Shown here piece after piece: positions 11,425 through 23,492 of a stretch of DNA of 64,000 nucleotides. The notes under the pieces are model-generated. The model was not told the DNA's origin. It saw only the letters and a list, made by a program, of their open reading frames with translations, and ran no database searches. The translations under genes were made by a program, and so were the position numbers. Each line of letters begins with the position of its first letter. Positions within the stretch are counted from its first letter, which is position 1. Source of the stretch: Endocalyx cinctus (lineage: Eukaryota; Ascomycota; Sordariomycetes; Amphisphaeriales; Apiosporaceae); assembly GCA_001600455.1 (NCBI GenBank), contig BCKC01000015.1, forward strand, positions 124,001 to 188,000. The letters run 5' to 3'.

Positions 11425-14400
11425 TTAATTACTGAATCGTTGCGCTAGTCGTTTCAACGGATTTCGCGAACTGCGACGGGTCTCGACAACCCCCTGAGAT
11501 CCCCTTGCATCTCTTCCCTCTCTATTTGTCTTCAGTAAATCCAAAGTATGGGCAAGTCTTTTTGTAAGTCGCTTGTCTTTGATTTCGGGCGTGCTTTTTG
11601 AATTTTCAAGCTGCTCATCATCAGGCGTCGTAAATACTAGCTCTGTGATTGATGATTCAGAAATGATTGATTGAAGGGGCGAGATATCGTAACCATAATT
11701 TTTGAGCTGGTCTAGACCAGCTTGGGCTTCTAATCGACAAACCGCGCGAAGTTCACCTCCATGTTGGACTAATAGACACGCAATATAGTATAGCCCGCCT
11801 GGTGTATTACTCCTAGACTGCATAGAATAAAGGGTTGCCCGAGAGGTTATGGAAGAATTAACGTCTGTCCGAGCGTGCATTTTCGACGATTGAGTCAAAA
11901 TCCTATCTAAGGGCGTGTAACCGCTCGAGTCAACGCAGTTCACGTCCATTCCGTCCTCGAGAAGACGAGTAGCGATAGACGGCGACGCCATGTGAAGAGG
12001 TGTCGACCATTTGGCAACCTTTCTTGAGGATTCATGTCTTGAGGGTTCATGAATTGGAATTCGATGGGGCTGTCCTGAATAGACTTCATTCAGGCGTGAG
12101 AGAAAAGTTAGAACCAAGCGAGGCAAACCCTCGAGCTCTCCTGTTTGGTCCACCGGGTTTGTTTCATCATGATCGTACATGAATAAGAACAAGGACGCCA
12201 AGGCGTCCATATCATCATATACTTCATGATCATAGCTATCGTCATATAAGTGCAGGGAACATGGTACGTAACCTCCTTCCAGCAGAATTCTCATTGCCTC
12301 GAAAGCATCTTCATTTGTCCTCTCGTTCCTCGCCCTGACGAGGCAAAGCCAAAGAAGAGGATTTGAGTTGTCTTCTTGCAAGGTTTCCTGGTTCAGGGAT
12401 ACCAATTCCTTCAAAAACAACTTCAGGTGAGAGTAAGCGGCCAGGCAAGATGGCGAAGAAAGCGAAATCATATAATCTCCTGCAAATATACTCGACTTGA
12501 GAATTTTTCCCATCCCATGTGTGAATTCTAGGAGGGAACAGCCGCTAGTGCTTTCTGCGGCCTGTGCATGGTCCTCTAAGATGTCCACACTGTCATCATA
12601 GATAGTGTAGGAAACCAGAATGTACTTGCAGTGGAACATATGTCCATTGACAAAGGTTTCCTTGGCCACTTGCCCAAGCACAGCTTCTTTGAATACAAGA
12701 CTCGTAGCGAACTCATAGACGGTCTGGTGCATGAATTGAACGCAGTTAAATCCGTCCTCGTCCATAAATATCTCCACAAGCCCACCACCCCAGGTCAGCA
12801 CCTCTTGCGCTTTCAATTTCCCCCTTCCAAGCGCATCTTCATTTTCGGTGCTTGGTATTGATTCGAGTACTCTCTTGGCTTGGGAGTAGTTACCACAGTT
12901 TGATATTAAAACACTTTTCCAGATATAATTCAAACGAGGTGCCGTATGCCAAGATTTAACCTCGGAGGCCCGCACAATCAGATCGAAAAGCACGTAACTC
13001 TCCCATCGGCAGTCGGAAGGTATCCTCTGGATAATTTCCCCATAATATTCATCTAGCCCCACTGGAAGGTTTTGTAAGACATCTCTTAGCTCAGAAACCG
13101 TTTTAGGTCCAGTGACGGCTTCAAGTTCTAGGTCCTTGATCACCAGTCTCACCCACAGAAATACACCGACCGCACGCTCGACTATGTCGGGAACCAACGT
13201 AATCGCATATTTGGACAGTGCAGGAGTAGAGGCCATGATTCCCATACTGAAGTTCCGAATATCTTTTCGGGTATGTTCTTGGAGACTGAAGTTTGGGACG
13301 CTATTAAAATTTTCCCTGAATACCTTCTCTGGTCTGCTCGAAAAACATATTGTTATTTTGTTGCCGAATTCCGATGACATGGCAACAAGGTGATTTAAAA
13401 ACTGAGAAACCAAAATTTGTGGCCCATCAAATTCATCCAGAGCATCCAAAAAGAGACAAACTCGGAAATTGTATGTTCGTTGACGTAGAAGGAGCCCAAA
13501 GGCATCCATTAGAGTTGGCATGGTCCACGGCCGATGCTCCCACTTAGCCTTCTTGACTAGCTTGTTTGGATCTCCTTTGGCACCAACCCGGCGAGTTTCC
13601 GGTACCATTACTTCAGTATACCAAAATAGAGGTGAAAGAAGGGTATGGAGCTCAAGATGTCCTTGGCGTTTGACGATCTGACATATGATACTCCTCAGTA
13701 GTCCCTCGAGGGATTTCTGAATCGAAGTTCCCCGATAGTAAAAGAAAAATCCAGCTATAATCGTCCAGGTATCGTCAAGACCATTAGCCAGCTGAGAGGT
13801 CCGATTATCTTTGAAAATGAATCTCATTAAGGTGGATTTCCCGGACCCAGGCTTCCCATGTATCCAGAAAATTCCATTCTTATTCTGTAGCCATCGGTTG
13901 AATTCGTCGTTCTGGTAAATCCATTCAAAAGTCCCCTGGTACCTATCATCGATGATATTGACGCGCAAGTTTAGGTCAGGTACATCGAATGCCGCGATAA
14001 TATCTGATAGATTCGTATAAGATGTATGTTATTAAGAGAAGACTCTGAAAAAAAAAAATATTTTTCGTAACAAAAGTGCAGACAATCTTACCATTCTTGC
14101 TGGGTATTTTAGTATTCGTAGGAGCCATGGTAGAATCTTTGGTCTCCTTTGAGGGTTCAAGCGCCGTTTGCATTTGATGTAAACCAAAATTTTCGGTGGT
14201 ATAACCCAAAACGTCACGAAGCTTACTGTATACTATTCGAGAAGTTGAATCATTGCGTGTGAACTTGACCATACTCGAGTGGTCCATGTCAATGGGGAAG
14301 ATCATGCTTGAATCCTTCTCTATCAGTCGGCAAGTTGCCGAATATGTTGATACGAGTAAAGAAAGAGGTCCGTTCATGACAAATCCCTTGCCATCTATCC

Positions 14401-15481
14401 TAGGCTTTCAGCTAGCACGTCAGCGAATACTCTGGAAGGAGGGCATTGACCAGTTTATGACGATAGAAGAATACCACTCACTACGACTGTGTGCGACATC
14501 CGTGTCTCATAGGCCCAGAAGATGATAACCTGGCTAAGAGAGGCTATTGATATAAAAGCTTTGTCAAGTTTCTTGAGATAATTCGAGTTAGGGCTGAGGT
14601 CCTGGACCAGCATCTCGTTGGGCTGTCCATCAACGATAGCGAACAGGTGTGACTGGTCCATGCCGAGATTCGGAACACCAAACATCAGGGCTCCGTGAAT
14701 CTTCCTGACCATTTCCTGGTTAAGAGCGTCTGCAGAATTCGCGATGCGGACAAATAAGTCTTTAAAAACGAGACCCCCTAAGCTATGAGCGATGAAAACC
14801 AGGGGCTTCGCAGACGGTTGTCTCCAGCCGCCTACGGTGAGATTTCCAATGAGATTCTTCGCTATGTCGCCAATTCCCTGGGTAGACTCCCCGTCCACGA
14901 GGCTTGAATCATAGCCAAAAATAATAAACCTCGTCCCCGGAACATGTCTCGGAGCTTCGTCCCTAATCCACATAAACGTTTTGTCTCGACCATGCGGTTG
15001 CCAGGACCCGAAGGGATGGCTTGCAAGGCCCGATACGGCGATGCAACTGTACGAGTATAATAGGTTATAAATCCGTCTTGTGGTAAGAGAATAGGTAGGT
15101 AATTTTCAATCGGACTCACTCAAACTTGTGCTCCTCCTCGGTTACATCGTTCAACGGGGTTAGACCAAGAAAGGTGCAGTCAAGTGTCAAACCTTCACAC
15201 CCGCAGCAACGAGAGAGATCCCACTTCGATTGCGTGAGTTGCGGGTCGATAGAAAGTATCGCTTCTGGTATACGTCGAAATTGTAAAGTGGCGACTCTCG
15301 GCGCGGGTTGTATCCAATGTTCTAGCGACGTAGCGAGGGACCTCACTTCTATGTCGCCTCGGCCCACATCATCGAAGGCTTCACTTAGCCGTTGCTCCAA
15401 AACTTCACACGTAGCAATCTCAAATGGCACCCCCTCCAATCGAAACACTTTTCTTATCCATTCGTATTCGACCATTACCAC
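11425..15481 (-). CDS. Fungal NLR: alpha/beta-hydrolase (lipase-like) - NACHT - ankyrin protein
   Basis: Four exons (15481-15120, 15046-14482, 14386-14092, 14003-11425) join in frame into 1266 residues. The N-terminal part has FDCIAVSGLASHPFGSW and the nucleophile elbow HSLGG (208-212, Ser209), as in serine-hydrolase domains at the front of fungal STAND proteins; a DHSSMVKF block follows and may supply the His. The NACHT/P-loop core has a Walker A GKPGSGKST (457-465) and a Walker B-type FLDALDEF (592-599). The C-terminal third holds at least one recognisable ankyrin-like unit (HMASPSIATRLLEDGMDVN, then DSSGYTPLDRIL) in poorly conserved sequence. Such proteins are thought to act in heterokaryon incompatibility and innate-type recognition: nucleotide-driven oligomerisation triggers the N-terminal effector. 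Function here is inferred. The reading frame is intact, with no stop or frameshift. Confidence 0.85.
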
Positions 15482-15917
15482 CGGTAATAGGAGGTCTAAG
15501 TGCAGTGAGATTTTCTACGTGATGGCATGTAAATGATGCGTGAGGGATAGCCCCAAGATTACGTACGCGTAAGGTCAGGCGCTGAAATGATGCCTGCAGC
15601 TATTGAAAATCATCTGCGGCTGAAAAGTGACATGCACGAGCAAGAATAGGCGGCAAAATATTACTCCGCCGCAGTAGAGTCGTTGTATACCCTCGTCACC
15701 TCCAATCATTTTGTTTATCATTTGTTTGAATATGAGGGGCGATGTAAGACTGCGGTATAATTGAGGTCCAATCATTATCCATGAATACTCCGTATCATTT
15801 GACTGGAATGTATACAGTAAGACTTTATTCCTCTAACCATAAAAGTTTACAATTAAACGATTTTATCCTCTTTAAGGTACTATTCTGGCTAATTACTTAA
15901 CTTGATACTGTGTACAC
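15482..15917. other. Intergenic region
   Basis: The NLR promoter and the 3' end of the PrpF gene lie here, with one TACTCCGTA word at 15786-15794. The open frame at 15575-15775 is featureless. Confidence 0.5.
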
Positions 15918-17615
15918 TTAGTTGTAATAAAATACCGTCCCTTCAAAAAGCCTCCTCGCCGTCCGCGTAACGCTACAACTTTTAATACAAATATCGTCAA
16001 TTTTATCTTGGGTATCCATGATTACGGGATCAGATGACAGGGAGTGTGCTACAGAACAGTCGACGTCAATAACACCCTTTCGATGTGCGATACGCACATG
16101 CCTGGTCTCCGTGGATATAGACCAATCGTCGCTTTTTAAATCCACCACCTTATTTTCGCGCATCGCTCTGTTATTATCCAAGGACAATTCGCACATTTCT
16201 TTTTCAGAATCACTCGACGCAGAAGGACTAGGGGTTCTTTCCGGGGTAGGCAAGTTCCCTTCCCATGGAATCTCAGATTTAGACCCCATCACCGTTGTTA
16301 GAGTATTTGAAGCGACGGTTCCCGGCACACACACGGCGCCGGCTAAGCATACGGCGCCCGTGAGTTGAAGCGTCGGGTGTGGTTTACCCATGCTAAATGC
16401 GAGAACTTTGATATCGGCTTCCTCTTCCTGGTAGCCGAGACCTTCGCTGTTGTTTGTTGGAAGGACCGAAGAGGCAGGTAAAGGCCGTGGTGGTGGTGGC
16501 CAAACGACGGCAATCTTCGGGGTACCTTTCGTTTTCGACGCCTCTGCAACTGAATTAGCGAGACCCATGTGGACGGCCCCGGAGCATCGTATAGCCTCGA
16601 TGAAGGGTAAGAACGGTGTAACTTCATTATCCGTGACCGCCTTCGAATTGACGCCGAGACCTTTTTGTGCTGCGCGAGGAAGCGATGTCCCGTCTACTAG
16701 CACAAACGGATTTGCAGCGTCAATAAGCGTTGTTCGAACCGGCATACTGTCGGTTATAGAACCCCCTGCGCTGAATTGACCTGTTTCGGTATTTATTTCT
16801 ATTGGAGGCGACACTGGCAATATGTCCACTCTGTTTCCGGTCGGGAATAGCTTTCCGGTCATGCTACCGGCGGGTTCAACAAATGCGATCTTAATTTTGC
16901 TGCCTGGTGATGCGACTCCTGGTATATGATACGTGCCATCCTCACGAAAGTCTCCGTTATCGTCGAGTTCGATTGTTTCTACGTATAGACGTTGCGTATT
17001 CGTGTTGAAAACGCGGACGTCAACGAAGCGTTCACCATTAACACAAGGTGGGATCATCCCCTCTTGCACGGCGAAAGGGCCCACACCGGCGGCCATATTT
17101 CCACAGCTACCGGAAAGGTCTATGGTGTTGGTGCCCACGCCAACCTGCACGAACGTGTAGTCTACGTCGACTCCCGGTAGTGACGAGGGTCCGACTACGG
17201 CTACTTTAGATGTGGTGCTTGTGGCTCCGCCAACACCGTCGATTTGGCGAGGGTCAGCGGACCCCATTGCCGCTGTAAGTGCCGGGCCCCATTCTGCTTG
17301 AGCAGCTGGTAGGTGTCTCCGTTGAATAAAAAGGCCTTTTGACGTTCCGGAACGCATCAGAACACACGGGAGCGCATGGCGATGTCGGACTCGAGGTTGT
17401 GTATTTTCCTTCTTAGTGTCCATGATGGTCGCTGGCTGAAGAAAGTCGTTGATAGAGGTGCCAAATCCTTCCGGTAAGACAACGACAGTCGAGAGGTTTC
17501 TTCTCGGTATAATAAAACCCCGTCTATATAAGCTAGGTGTTCGTGGAAATCCAAAATAGAGACAACGAAAGGAAGTCTTGTTAGGCAGGAGGGTATATAT
17601 CCTCATCAGTAGCAA
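15918..17615 (-). CDS. PrpF-family isomerase (methylaconitate/methylitaconate-type)
   Basis: A single exon of 565 residues. It has PrpF signatures: MRSGTSKGLF (87-96), IDGVGGATSTTSKVAVV, and DLSGSCGNMAAGVGPFAV with Cys171 in the position expected for the catalytic cysteine, followed by FNTNTQ. Bacterial PrpF isomerises 2-methylaconitate in propionate breakdown, but fungal members are mostly uncharacterised. Length is well above the bacterial enzyme (about 390-400 residues). The extra parts are an N-terminal leader (RIYTLLPNKTSFRC...RRGFIIPRRNLSTVVV) that reads like a mitochondrial presequence, and a Ser-rich low-complexity insertion near residues 455-475. An internal Met at 65 (MDTKKENTQP) would remove the leader and give a cytosolic form. 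No other methylcitrate-cycle gene is nearby. Confidence 0.85.
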   Translation of the reverse strand: MLLMRIYTLLPNKTSFRCLYFGFPRTPSLYRRGFIIPRRNLSTVVVLPEGFGTSINDFLQPATIMDTKKENTQPRVRHRHALPCVLMRSGTSKGLFIQRRHLPAAQAEWGPALTAAMGSADPRQIDGVGGATSTTSKVAVVGPSSLPGVDVDYTFVQVGVGTNTIDLSGSCGNMAAGVGPFAVQEGMIPPCVNGERFVDVRVFNTNTQRLYVETIELDDNGDFREDGTYHIPGVASPGSKIKIAFVEPAGSMTGKLFPTGNRVDILPVSPPIEINTETGQFSAGGSITDSMPVRTTLIDAANPFVLVDGTSLPRAAQKGLGVNSKAVTDNEVTPFLPFIEAIRCSGAVHMGLANSVAEASKTKGTPKIAVVWPPPPRPLPASSVLPTNNSEGLGYQEEEADIKVLAFSMGKPHPTLQLTGAVCLAGAVCVPGTVASNTLTTVMGSKSEIPWEGNLPTPERTPSPSASSDSEKEMCELSLDNNRAMRENKVVDLKSDDWSISTETRHVRIAHRKGVIDVDCSVAHSLSSDPVIMDTQDKIDDICIKSCSVTRTARRLFEGTVFYYN

Positions 17616-18134
17616 ACTATTACTCTGTCAAAGCTTGTCCATGAGGTTCTAATAGTATGTATGGTTGAGGTTATCAAAAACACTAGTTATACGAAATTTG
17701 CCCTTGAAGCTTAGGGGTGAGTTAAACTGCCTCTTGGGAAAATGATTTTTGAACTCAGTTCTAAACGATAGACGTTGGACTCGTACAGAAGAGAGACGGC
17801 ATCTTGCAGCGACGGTAATGACATATCTAAAATTTTTTTTTTTTTTTTTCAATCAGGGCAGTCTTGAAGTCGGCTGTCGAAGTAGACATTAGTGATCGCT
17901 GGGCAAGATTGGTATATCCGAGATCCCGCGGGAAGAAAAGGGGGCTACTCAGACTGCGGTCCCGTGGACCCACAACCAAGGAAGTGGGTCCTGATCCGCA
18001 GCGTTCCCTCAAAGTTCTATAAACCACGTGCGGAGGTTTACAGTCGGTTTCCTTTCCGGGTAGTATTTCCGTTGAATGGGGTTGGATATGGTCTGGGTAT
18101 GATCGAATTCAAAAAACAATCCAGAACTATACCA
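17616..18134. other. Intergenic region with poly-A/T run
   Basis: The PrpF promoter and the 3' end of the zinc-cluster gene lie here. A T run of about 20 bases lies near 17830-17849. No gene supported. Confidence 0.5.
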
Positions 18135-20791
18135 CTAGGCACCGTGGAAACGATCCAGGGCTGACCCGTTGAATCCGAAGAGCAAATCATCAACCGACGT
18201 TTGCGGCCATCCGCGTCCCATGTTCTGATCATCTCCCAAGGGTTCGATTCCTGGGTAGCTCGATGACATGACGTAACTTCCTGACAGGGTGGTTGAGCTT
18301 TGGATATGCGTCGTTGAAATCGCATCATGAGCTTGAAGGGGCCCGTCGGTAGCACACTCTTGTTCGGACAGAAAGCTCTGGATTATTCCGTCAATATCAA
18401 GGCCAATGGGGCCAGTCGATGAGGGTGTGATAAATTGAGTATACTGCAAATCTCTACCTAAGTCATTTGTTTCGAAAATGTCCGCATCTACGGTCTCAGA
18501 GTCAACTTGTTCAGACGCTCGAGACGGTGGGTCGCTTGACTCCGTCTGCCTGGCTCGGTCTATAATCCAGCCATCTGGGCTCTTGGATATCACCACACCG
18601 AGCCGCTTGGTCAATGTCTGAACAATTGTATTGGCTCTGCGAACAGCCCAGTTGGTTTCTTGGTTCGCTTGGAAAACAGCCAGGCATGTCTCGAGGCTTT
18701 GATGGGCATCAGATCCGGGATTGCGTTTTGCGGCAATTCGGGCGTGAATCGTCGCGGCAACGTATGTCGCGTAAGATATCAAATAAGGTGCCCTCCTAAT
18801 ACTGAAGGCTTGATCATAGGCACGAAGGAGACGAACAATGTCAGCTGCAGCGCTTGCGCATTCTATAAATGAGTTTACGGAGATCGCACGGCTCGTGTTA
18901 TATAAATGTCCATCAGCCACGAAAGGTCGATGCAGCAGTATGATAAGGACGTTATACATAGCACTTCGTTGATTAGTATGCACTCCATCGAAATGATTAA
19001 GGCTGGTACTTACTGTAGGCTGAGGACATGTGGAGGGGGAACATCTGGCTTGCGTTTCGTCGGATCGAAATTCAGATGATCCGGAAGTGATTTTTTCCAA
19101 GTTACCAGCTTGGAGTGAAGATTCTCGAGAAGTTTTGACAGTTTCTGGGGGTCTTGGTCAAAGCTCTGTTCATTATATATAGAGCCGAGTATGTCGCTCA
19201 TCGTGACGGAAAGTTTGCAGAGCATCGTGAAAGTCGAAGTACTATAAGCAGGAGATCCGGGGTATCCGCTATCTGATTGTTTTGAGTATGCGAATGGGGT
19301 CCAATGTTCGAATTCCTCGTAAGTATCAAGAAATTTGATAGGCACGGAAATGTCAGATTCTTTCAGCGTGACAGGTCGACCTTGAATCACAGTCAGAAGC
19401 TGAGTAAATAAAGTTTTGATTCTGATACTAAGTGAATCCCTGCGATTGACGAGCAAGAGGTTGACCTACCTTGGTATAATGATTGTATCTTGTCTACAAC
19501 TATGATAGTTAAGGCAATTTTTTCGAGAATTAGCAAGATATATCTTTCGTAATTCGGTTATAATCAATGTCTTACCAAAAGCGCCCCAGAAAACTCGTCT
19601 ACGAATCTCTAAGTCTTCATCGGAGAATCTACGAGCAGACACGTCCGGTATTTGGACATCGACGTGCAAGCCCAAGTCAATGATCATCCTAAAAGCTAAA
19701 CCGGCATACAGCCATGCGGCACTACGTTCATCTCCGAGAGCAAATAGTGAATTTGTCATGACGAGCAACGCTTGAATGGTCGTTATCTCGCTCTTGTCCA
19801 ATGCAGACCCAAGAAGTTCCCGCACACGTTCGCGGAACTTCCATCCCGCCGTCCGAACGTCGGCTGGGTCTTTTCGCACCTCTGTCCGCGGACTAAACTT
19901 AGACGCTCCAAAATAGATGGCGTTGAGGAGGAGCTTCGAGAAGTATGGCCCGTTAGTGACCATGTCGCGCATAAAAGCCGGACGGTAAGTTATCAGAAAT
20001 GAATGGTGTTGCCGGTTCCAATGGAGTTGAAGGAGATGCAGCCCAAGATCAGGGTCCACACCGTCAAAGTCCATCTTACCGGTCCGAACATGGAATTCTT
20101 CCAATTGCCCTACGCGTTCAAACTCAGCATACCATTAAATATATCGTATTCAGTTATCGATGCTGCTGACTCACGTTGTTTAGCCGTCTCGGCTACGAGA
20201 CCTTTCTCGATCCATTCATCGGGCATCGCCGGCCGCGAATCGGCAAAGGGCCGGTCTTGCAGGTTCTCCTCGAACAAAGCGCTGGTCCGGCCATGGTAGC
20301 TAGGCACGCCGTTTGCAGACACGACGATCCGAGAGACCCCATGGGTATCGGGTCTTGGCATGCCCGTTGACTTGTCCGCATCTCTTGATGTTGTTGATGT
20401 GGGTGTAGGTGTGGGCGTGGCCGGGAGACTGGGACAGGCATTTCCACCATCCTCGCCAAATGGCGCGATAGTTGGAACTGACCTATCTGTTGATGGTTTC
20501 CTACGTCGCTTGCGCCGCTCTTGGTCCCTCTCGGCTTCGGTGAGGGGCTGATAGGTGCATTCCTTGGCGTATATTTTACAATTGGCACATACAGGTACCT
20601 CATTGTTACACTTGATCTGCGCCCGTCTGTAAGTATAACTTCAAGTGTGGAGAAATTTTCGTACAATTAAACGTGAGACGGCCTACCTTTCTCCCACGGC
20701 AAAAATTGCAAGCTTCTACAGCCCTTCTTCGGCGTCGGGATTTTGCGATCATGTTTAGAGAATCCTTGTCAAAGTTCGCGGGTACGGACAT
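18135..20791 (-). CDS. Zn2Cys6 transcription factor with fungal-specific domain
   Basis: Six exons (20791-20687, 20616-20175, 20109-19576, 19499-19470, 19380-19014, 18963-18135) join into 768 residues. The zinc cluster spans the first intron: C28-X2-C31-X6-C38-X6-C45-X2-C48-X6-C55, perfect spacing, preceded by a basic RRRRR stretch. The acceptor at 20617 rather than the nearer one was chosen because only it keeps this spacing and the frame. A basic linker (RRKRRRK) and a Pro/Thr-rich segment follow. The regulatory domain has the typical RRRVFWGAF-VVDKIQSLYQGRP block, placing it in the fungal-specific transcription-factor domain family. The tail is Ser-rich, with acidic patches that could activate transcription. 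Targets are unknown; the divergent neighbour is a mitochondrial carrier. Confidence 0.9.
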
Positions 20792-21681
20792 GTACGACGG
20801 ACAAGTGTTAAAAGTAAGATAAGGGCACCTTTGACGGCGAAAAAAATAAAAGCGAGAAACGGGAAATTGAACGGGAAGTCAAGCGGGAAGGTTTGAAATG
20901 ATACCTCCCCACTTATGAACCACACTCTTCCCGCGGGATCCTAAGTACCAACATCATACGCTACTATAGAAAAACCCTGCTAAGTGCGAATTCCTTCCGC
21001 CCCCTTGTTAGCGAGCCCTTATCAGTGTATGACTAGAATCACAAGTATTGTATTGACTGACGTACGGAGTAGATACATACTTGTAAACAAATTGAGATGG
21101 AGGAAGTTCGGGATGTATCAATGGGATGGGTGAATAGAGACCGATATGAGTGGGTCAGGTCTACGTAACATCCCTTGTCCATAACCAGAGATCTAACCTA
21201 GGACTATCTACACTCCATTCCTAGTCATGCGATCCTCACCATTTAGAAGCTAGGGGGATTTGTTTTGCCAAGTTTTACACTCAGGGTTTTGGTAGACAAT
21301 TTGTATCTTCTCGTTCATTTGTATACCTAAAGCTGTCGTTGTACGGCAAATTGTTCCGCTTTATCTCCGTAGATGCTCAATTCAATTTCACTATGAGCTT
21401 GGGAGAGTGTGGGTCTCCTAACCCGCGGGTAGGAAGTCCATAATGCTGAGCCTGAGTTCATGTTTTGATAGCTATGGTATGCGGTTCGCAGAGAGGCTGT
21501 AAGGTAATTAATTATCCGCGGTGCGTCAAAGTGCGTCGTAAAGTAAAGCTGCGAATATCCAATAGACAGCATCATAGCCGCTAAAGATTTTCAAGTCCGA
21601 TAGGCAGATGATTTCGCTTTCTAGCACCAACTGATTCAAAATTTTATCATCGCCGTTATTATCGTTACTATCGTCATCATC
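20792..21681. other. Divergent promoter region between the Zn2Cys6 factor and the mitochondrial carrier
   Basis: About 890 bases separate the two start codons. It contains TACGGAGTA at 21063-21071 and several CGG/CCG triplets (for example CCCGCGGG near 20931) that zinc-cluster proteins could bind. No gene seen. Confidence 0.5.
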
Positions 21682-22797
21682 ATGAGTTCTGCTGCACCTG
21701 TAGTCGGTGTGCCTTCACCACAAGCTCTACGCGATCATGCGCGGAGGTCCAATGTTATAGAGACACCAAAGAAAAAGAAAGTATCACCAGGGATATCCCT
21801 CGCGGCAGGAGGAGTAGCCGGCGGTGTTGAAGCAACCATAACGGTACTCAATATCCAACAACTAATTTAAAGGAAGAATCACAGATATGCTGATTTACAA
21901 CTTCATAGTATCCATTTGAATTCGCTAAAACAAGAGCGCAACTTGGGAACTCTGGATCCAAAAACCCTTTGGTTCTCGTCACGCGGGTGGCTAAAGATGA
22001 GGGCGTTCGAGCCCTGTACACCGGTTGTTCCACCCTCATCCTGGTAAGAAATTTTGATTTACTATTAAGTTTACGGTCGGACGGCTCTAATAAGCTTCCA
22101 GGGTACCACATTCAAAGCTGGAGTTAGATTTTTGTCATTCGATTCAATAAAAAATCTCCTAGCTGACGAGAAAGGACATTTGTCTCCCGGTGCGGGTATG
22201 TTAGCCGGTATGGTCGCTGGCTGCGTCGAGAGTGTCGTCGCAGTCACGCCAACGGAACGAATAAAAACAGCTCTGTAAGTAATTCGCTATTCGGTTTGAC
22301 GAAAGGATAATTCTGATTGCTAATACCATTTCAGTATTGACGACGCTAAGTCTTCGACAAGGAGGTTTCATGGTGGAATTCATGCTGCAACTACAATCCT
22401 CCGCGAGCGTGGTGTAGCCGGGTTATATAGAGGTCTTATTTCGACCACCATGAAGCAATCCGCAACTTCAGCTGTTCGTATGGGATCTTACAACTCCTTG
22501 AAAGAAATGTCACGGGGATGGAATATCCAGCAGGGTACACTAACAACATTTCTTACCGGGGCCTGCGCCGGCACTATAACGGTGTTCGCTACCCAACCGT
22601 TCGACACCGTCAAGACAAGAGCGCAAAGCGCGAAAGGCGCAACCACTATGGAGGCATTTAAAGCTGTATTCCGAGATAGTGGCATCCGGGGTTTCTGGAG
22701 TGGCAGCACTATGCGCTTGGGCAGGCTAGTAATGAGTGGCGGTATAGTCTTTACGGTTTATGAAGAGGTTGCGTCCTTGCTCGGCGCCTTATCTTAG
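21682..22797 (+). CDS. Mitochondrial carrier, tricarboxylate (citrate) type
   Basis: Four exons (21682-21843, 21909-22043, 22102-22274, 22335-22797) give 310 residues, the normal carrier length. Three repeats each carry the carrier signature P-x-[DE]-x-x-[KR]: YPFEFAKTRAQ, TPTERIKTAL and QPFDTVKTRAQ, with matching YTGCSTLIL, YRGLISTTMKQ and WSGSTMRLGR blocks at repeat ends. The pattern, particularly TPTERIKTAL and MRLGRLVMSGGIVF, fits the citrate/tricarboxylate carrier subgroup (Ctp1-like) of the inner membrane, which exchanges citrate for malate or similar anions. The exact substrate cannot be told from sequence alone. Confidence 0.88.
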
Positions 22798-23120
22798 CAG
22801 ACTCCAATAACAGGAGTAATGTAGTTAAACTTTTCTGAACGTGAGTTATATGTCTTTAAACGATGCTTATTTAATTTCAAGAAAGCATCATGAAGATAAT
22901 TTTTCAAAATACTAAACGGCGAGAAGCCACTAATCCCAAGATGAAATTCTACTTTCATTCTCTCCTTTTAAGGTGATACGTACATATGCCTGGGATAACA
23001 CCTATTTGATCCGTATCACCAATAAATTGATACTCCGGGAGATATTCGTTTTGAACTGTTCGTATGATACGGTAATGTGGTAACCATACCAATAATTCAT
23101 TTATTTTCCCGGTTTTGACT

Positions 23121-23134
23121 GCTCCCGCGGGAGC
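23121..23134. promoter_or_regulatory. 14-bp perfect palindrome GCTCCCGCGGGAGC
   Basis: A perfect dyad with CCG/CGG half-sites sits about 470 bases before the permease ATG. It is a candidate zinc-cluster binding site; no binding is shown. Confidence 0.35.
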
Positions 23135-23252
23135 GCATCCATGCTTGCGTCGCATTTTCTCGACCGCCGTTACCAAGCCGTTGGGACAAGTAAACAGGGA
23201 TCCAGGGAGGGTTCCATAGTTCCACTCATATAATCAGTTTGTACTAGATTCG

Positions 23253-23268
23253 ACGCGGGGCCCCGCGT
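23253..23268. promoter_or_regulatory. 16-bp perfect palindrome ACGCGGGGCCCCGCGT
   Basis: A second perfect GC-rich palindrome, about 330 bases before the permease ATG, carrying CGGGG and CCCCG arms. It lies in otherwise AT-rich DNA, which makes a regulatory dyad plausible. Confidence 0.4.
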
Positions 23269-23484
23269 GGAGGTCCATAGCTATAATCTATGAGTCTACA
23301 GGGTGTACGGACAACTCACCGTGTGGTTATTCCCATCGTCCCCTCTCCCCCGCATCTTGTCATCTTCCATTGCCGGTGACATGGATGAGAATACCTAGAG
23401 ATAGGGAACCCGGTCAAAGCTTTTGACCGTCTTAGTTCCCCCGTCAAGACTTCACGGCTACGCGGTCATGCATGCCACCGCGGA

Positions 23485-23492
23485 TATAAAAG
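23485..23492 (+). promoter_or_regulatory. TATA box of the permease gene
   Basis: TATAAAAG lies 115 bases before the ATG at 23600, a usual fungal distance. Confidence 0.5.

Noticed and set aside
18236..18252. GGTTCGATTCCTGG, like a tRNA B box on the plus strand
   Set aside because: It lies inside the coding sequence of the zinc-cluster protein and has no matching acceptor stem.
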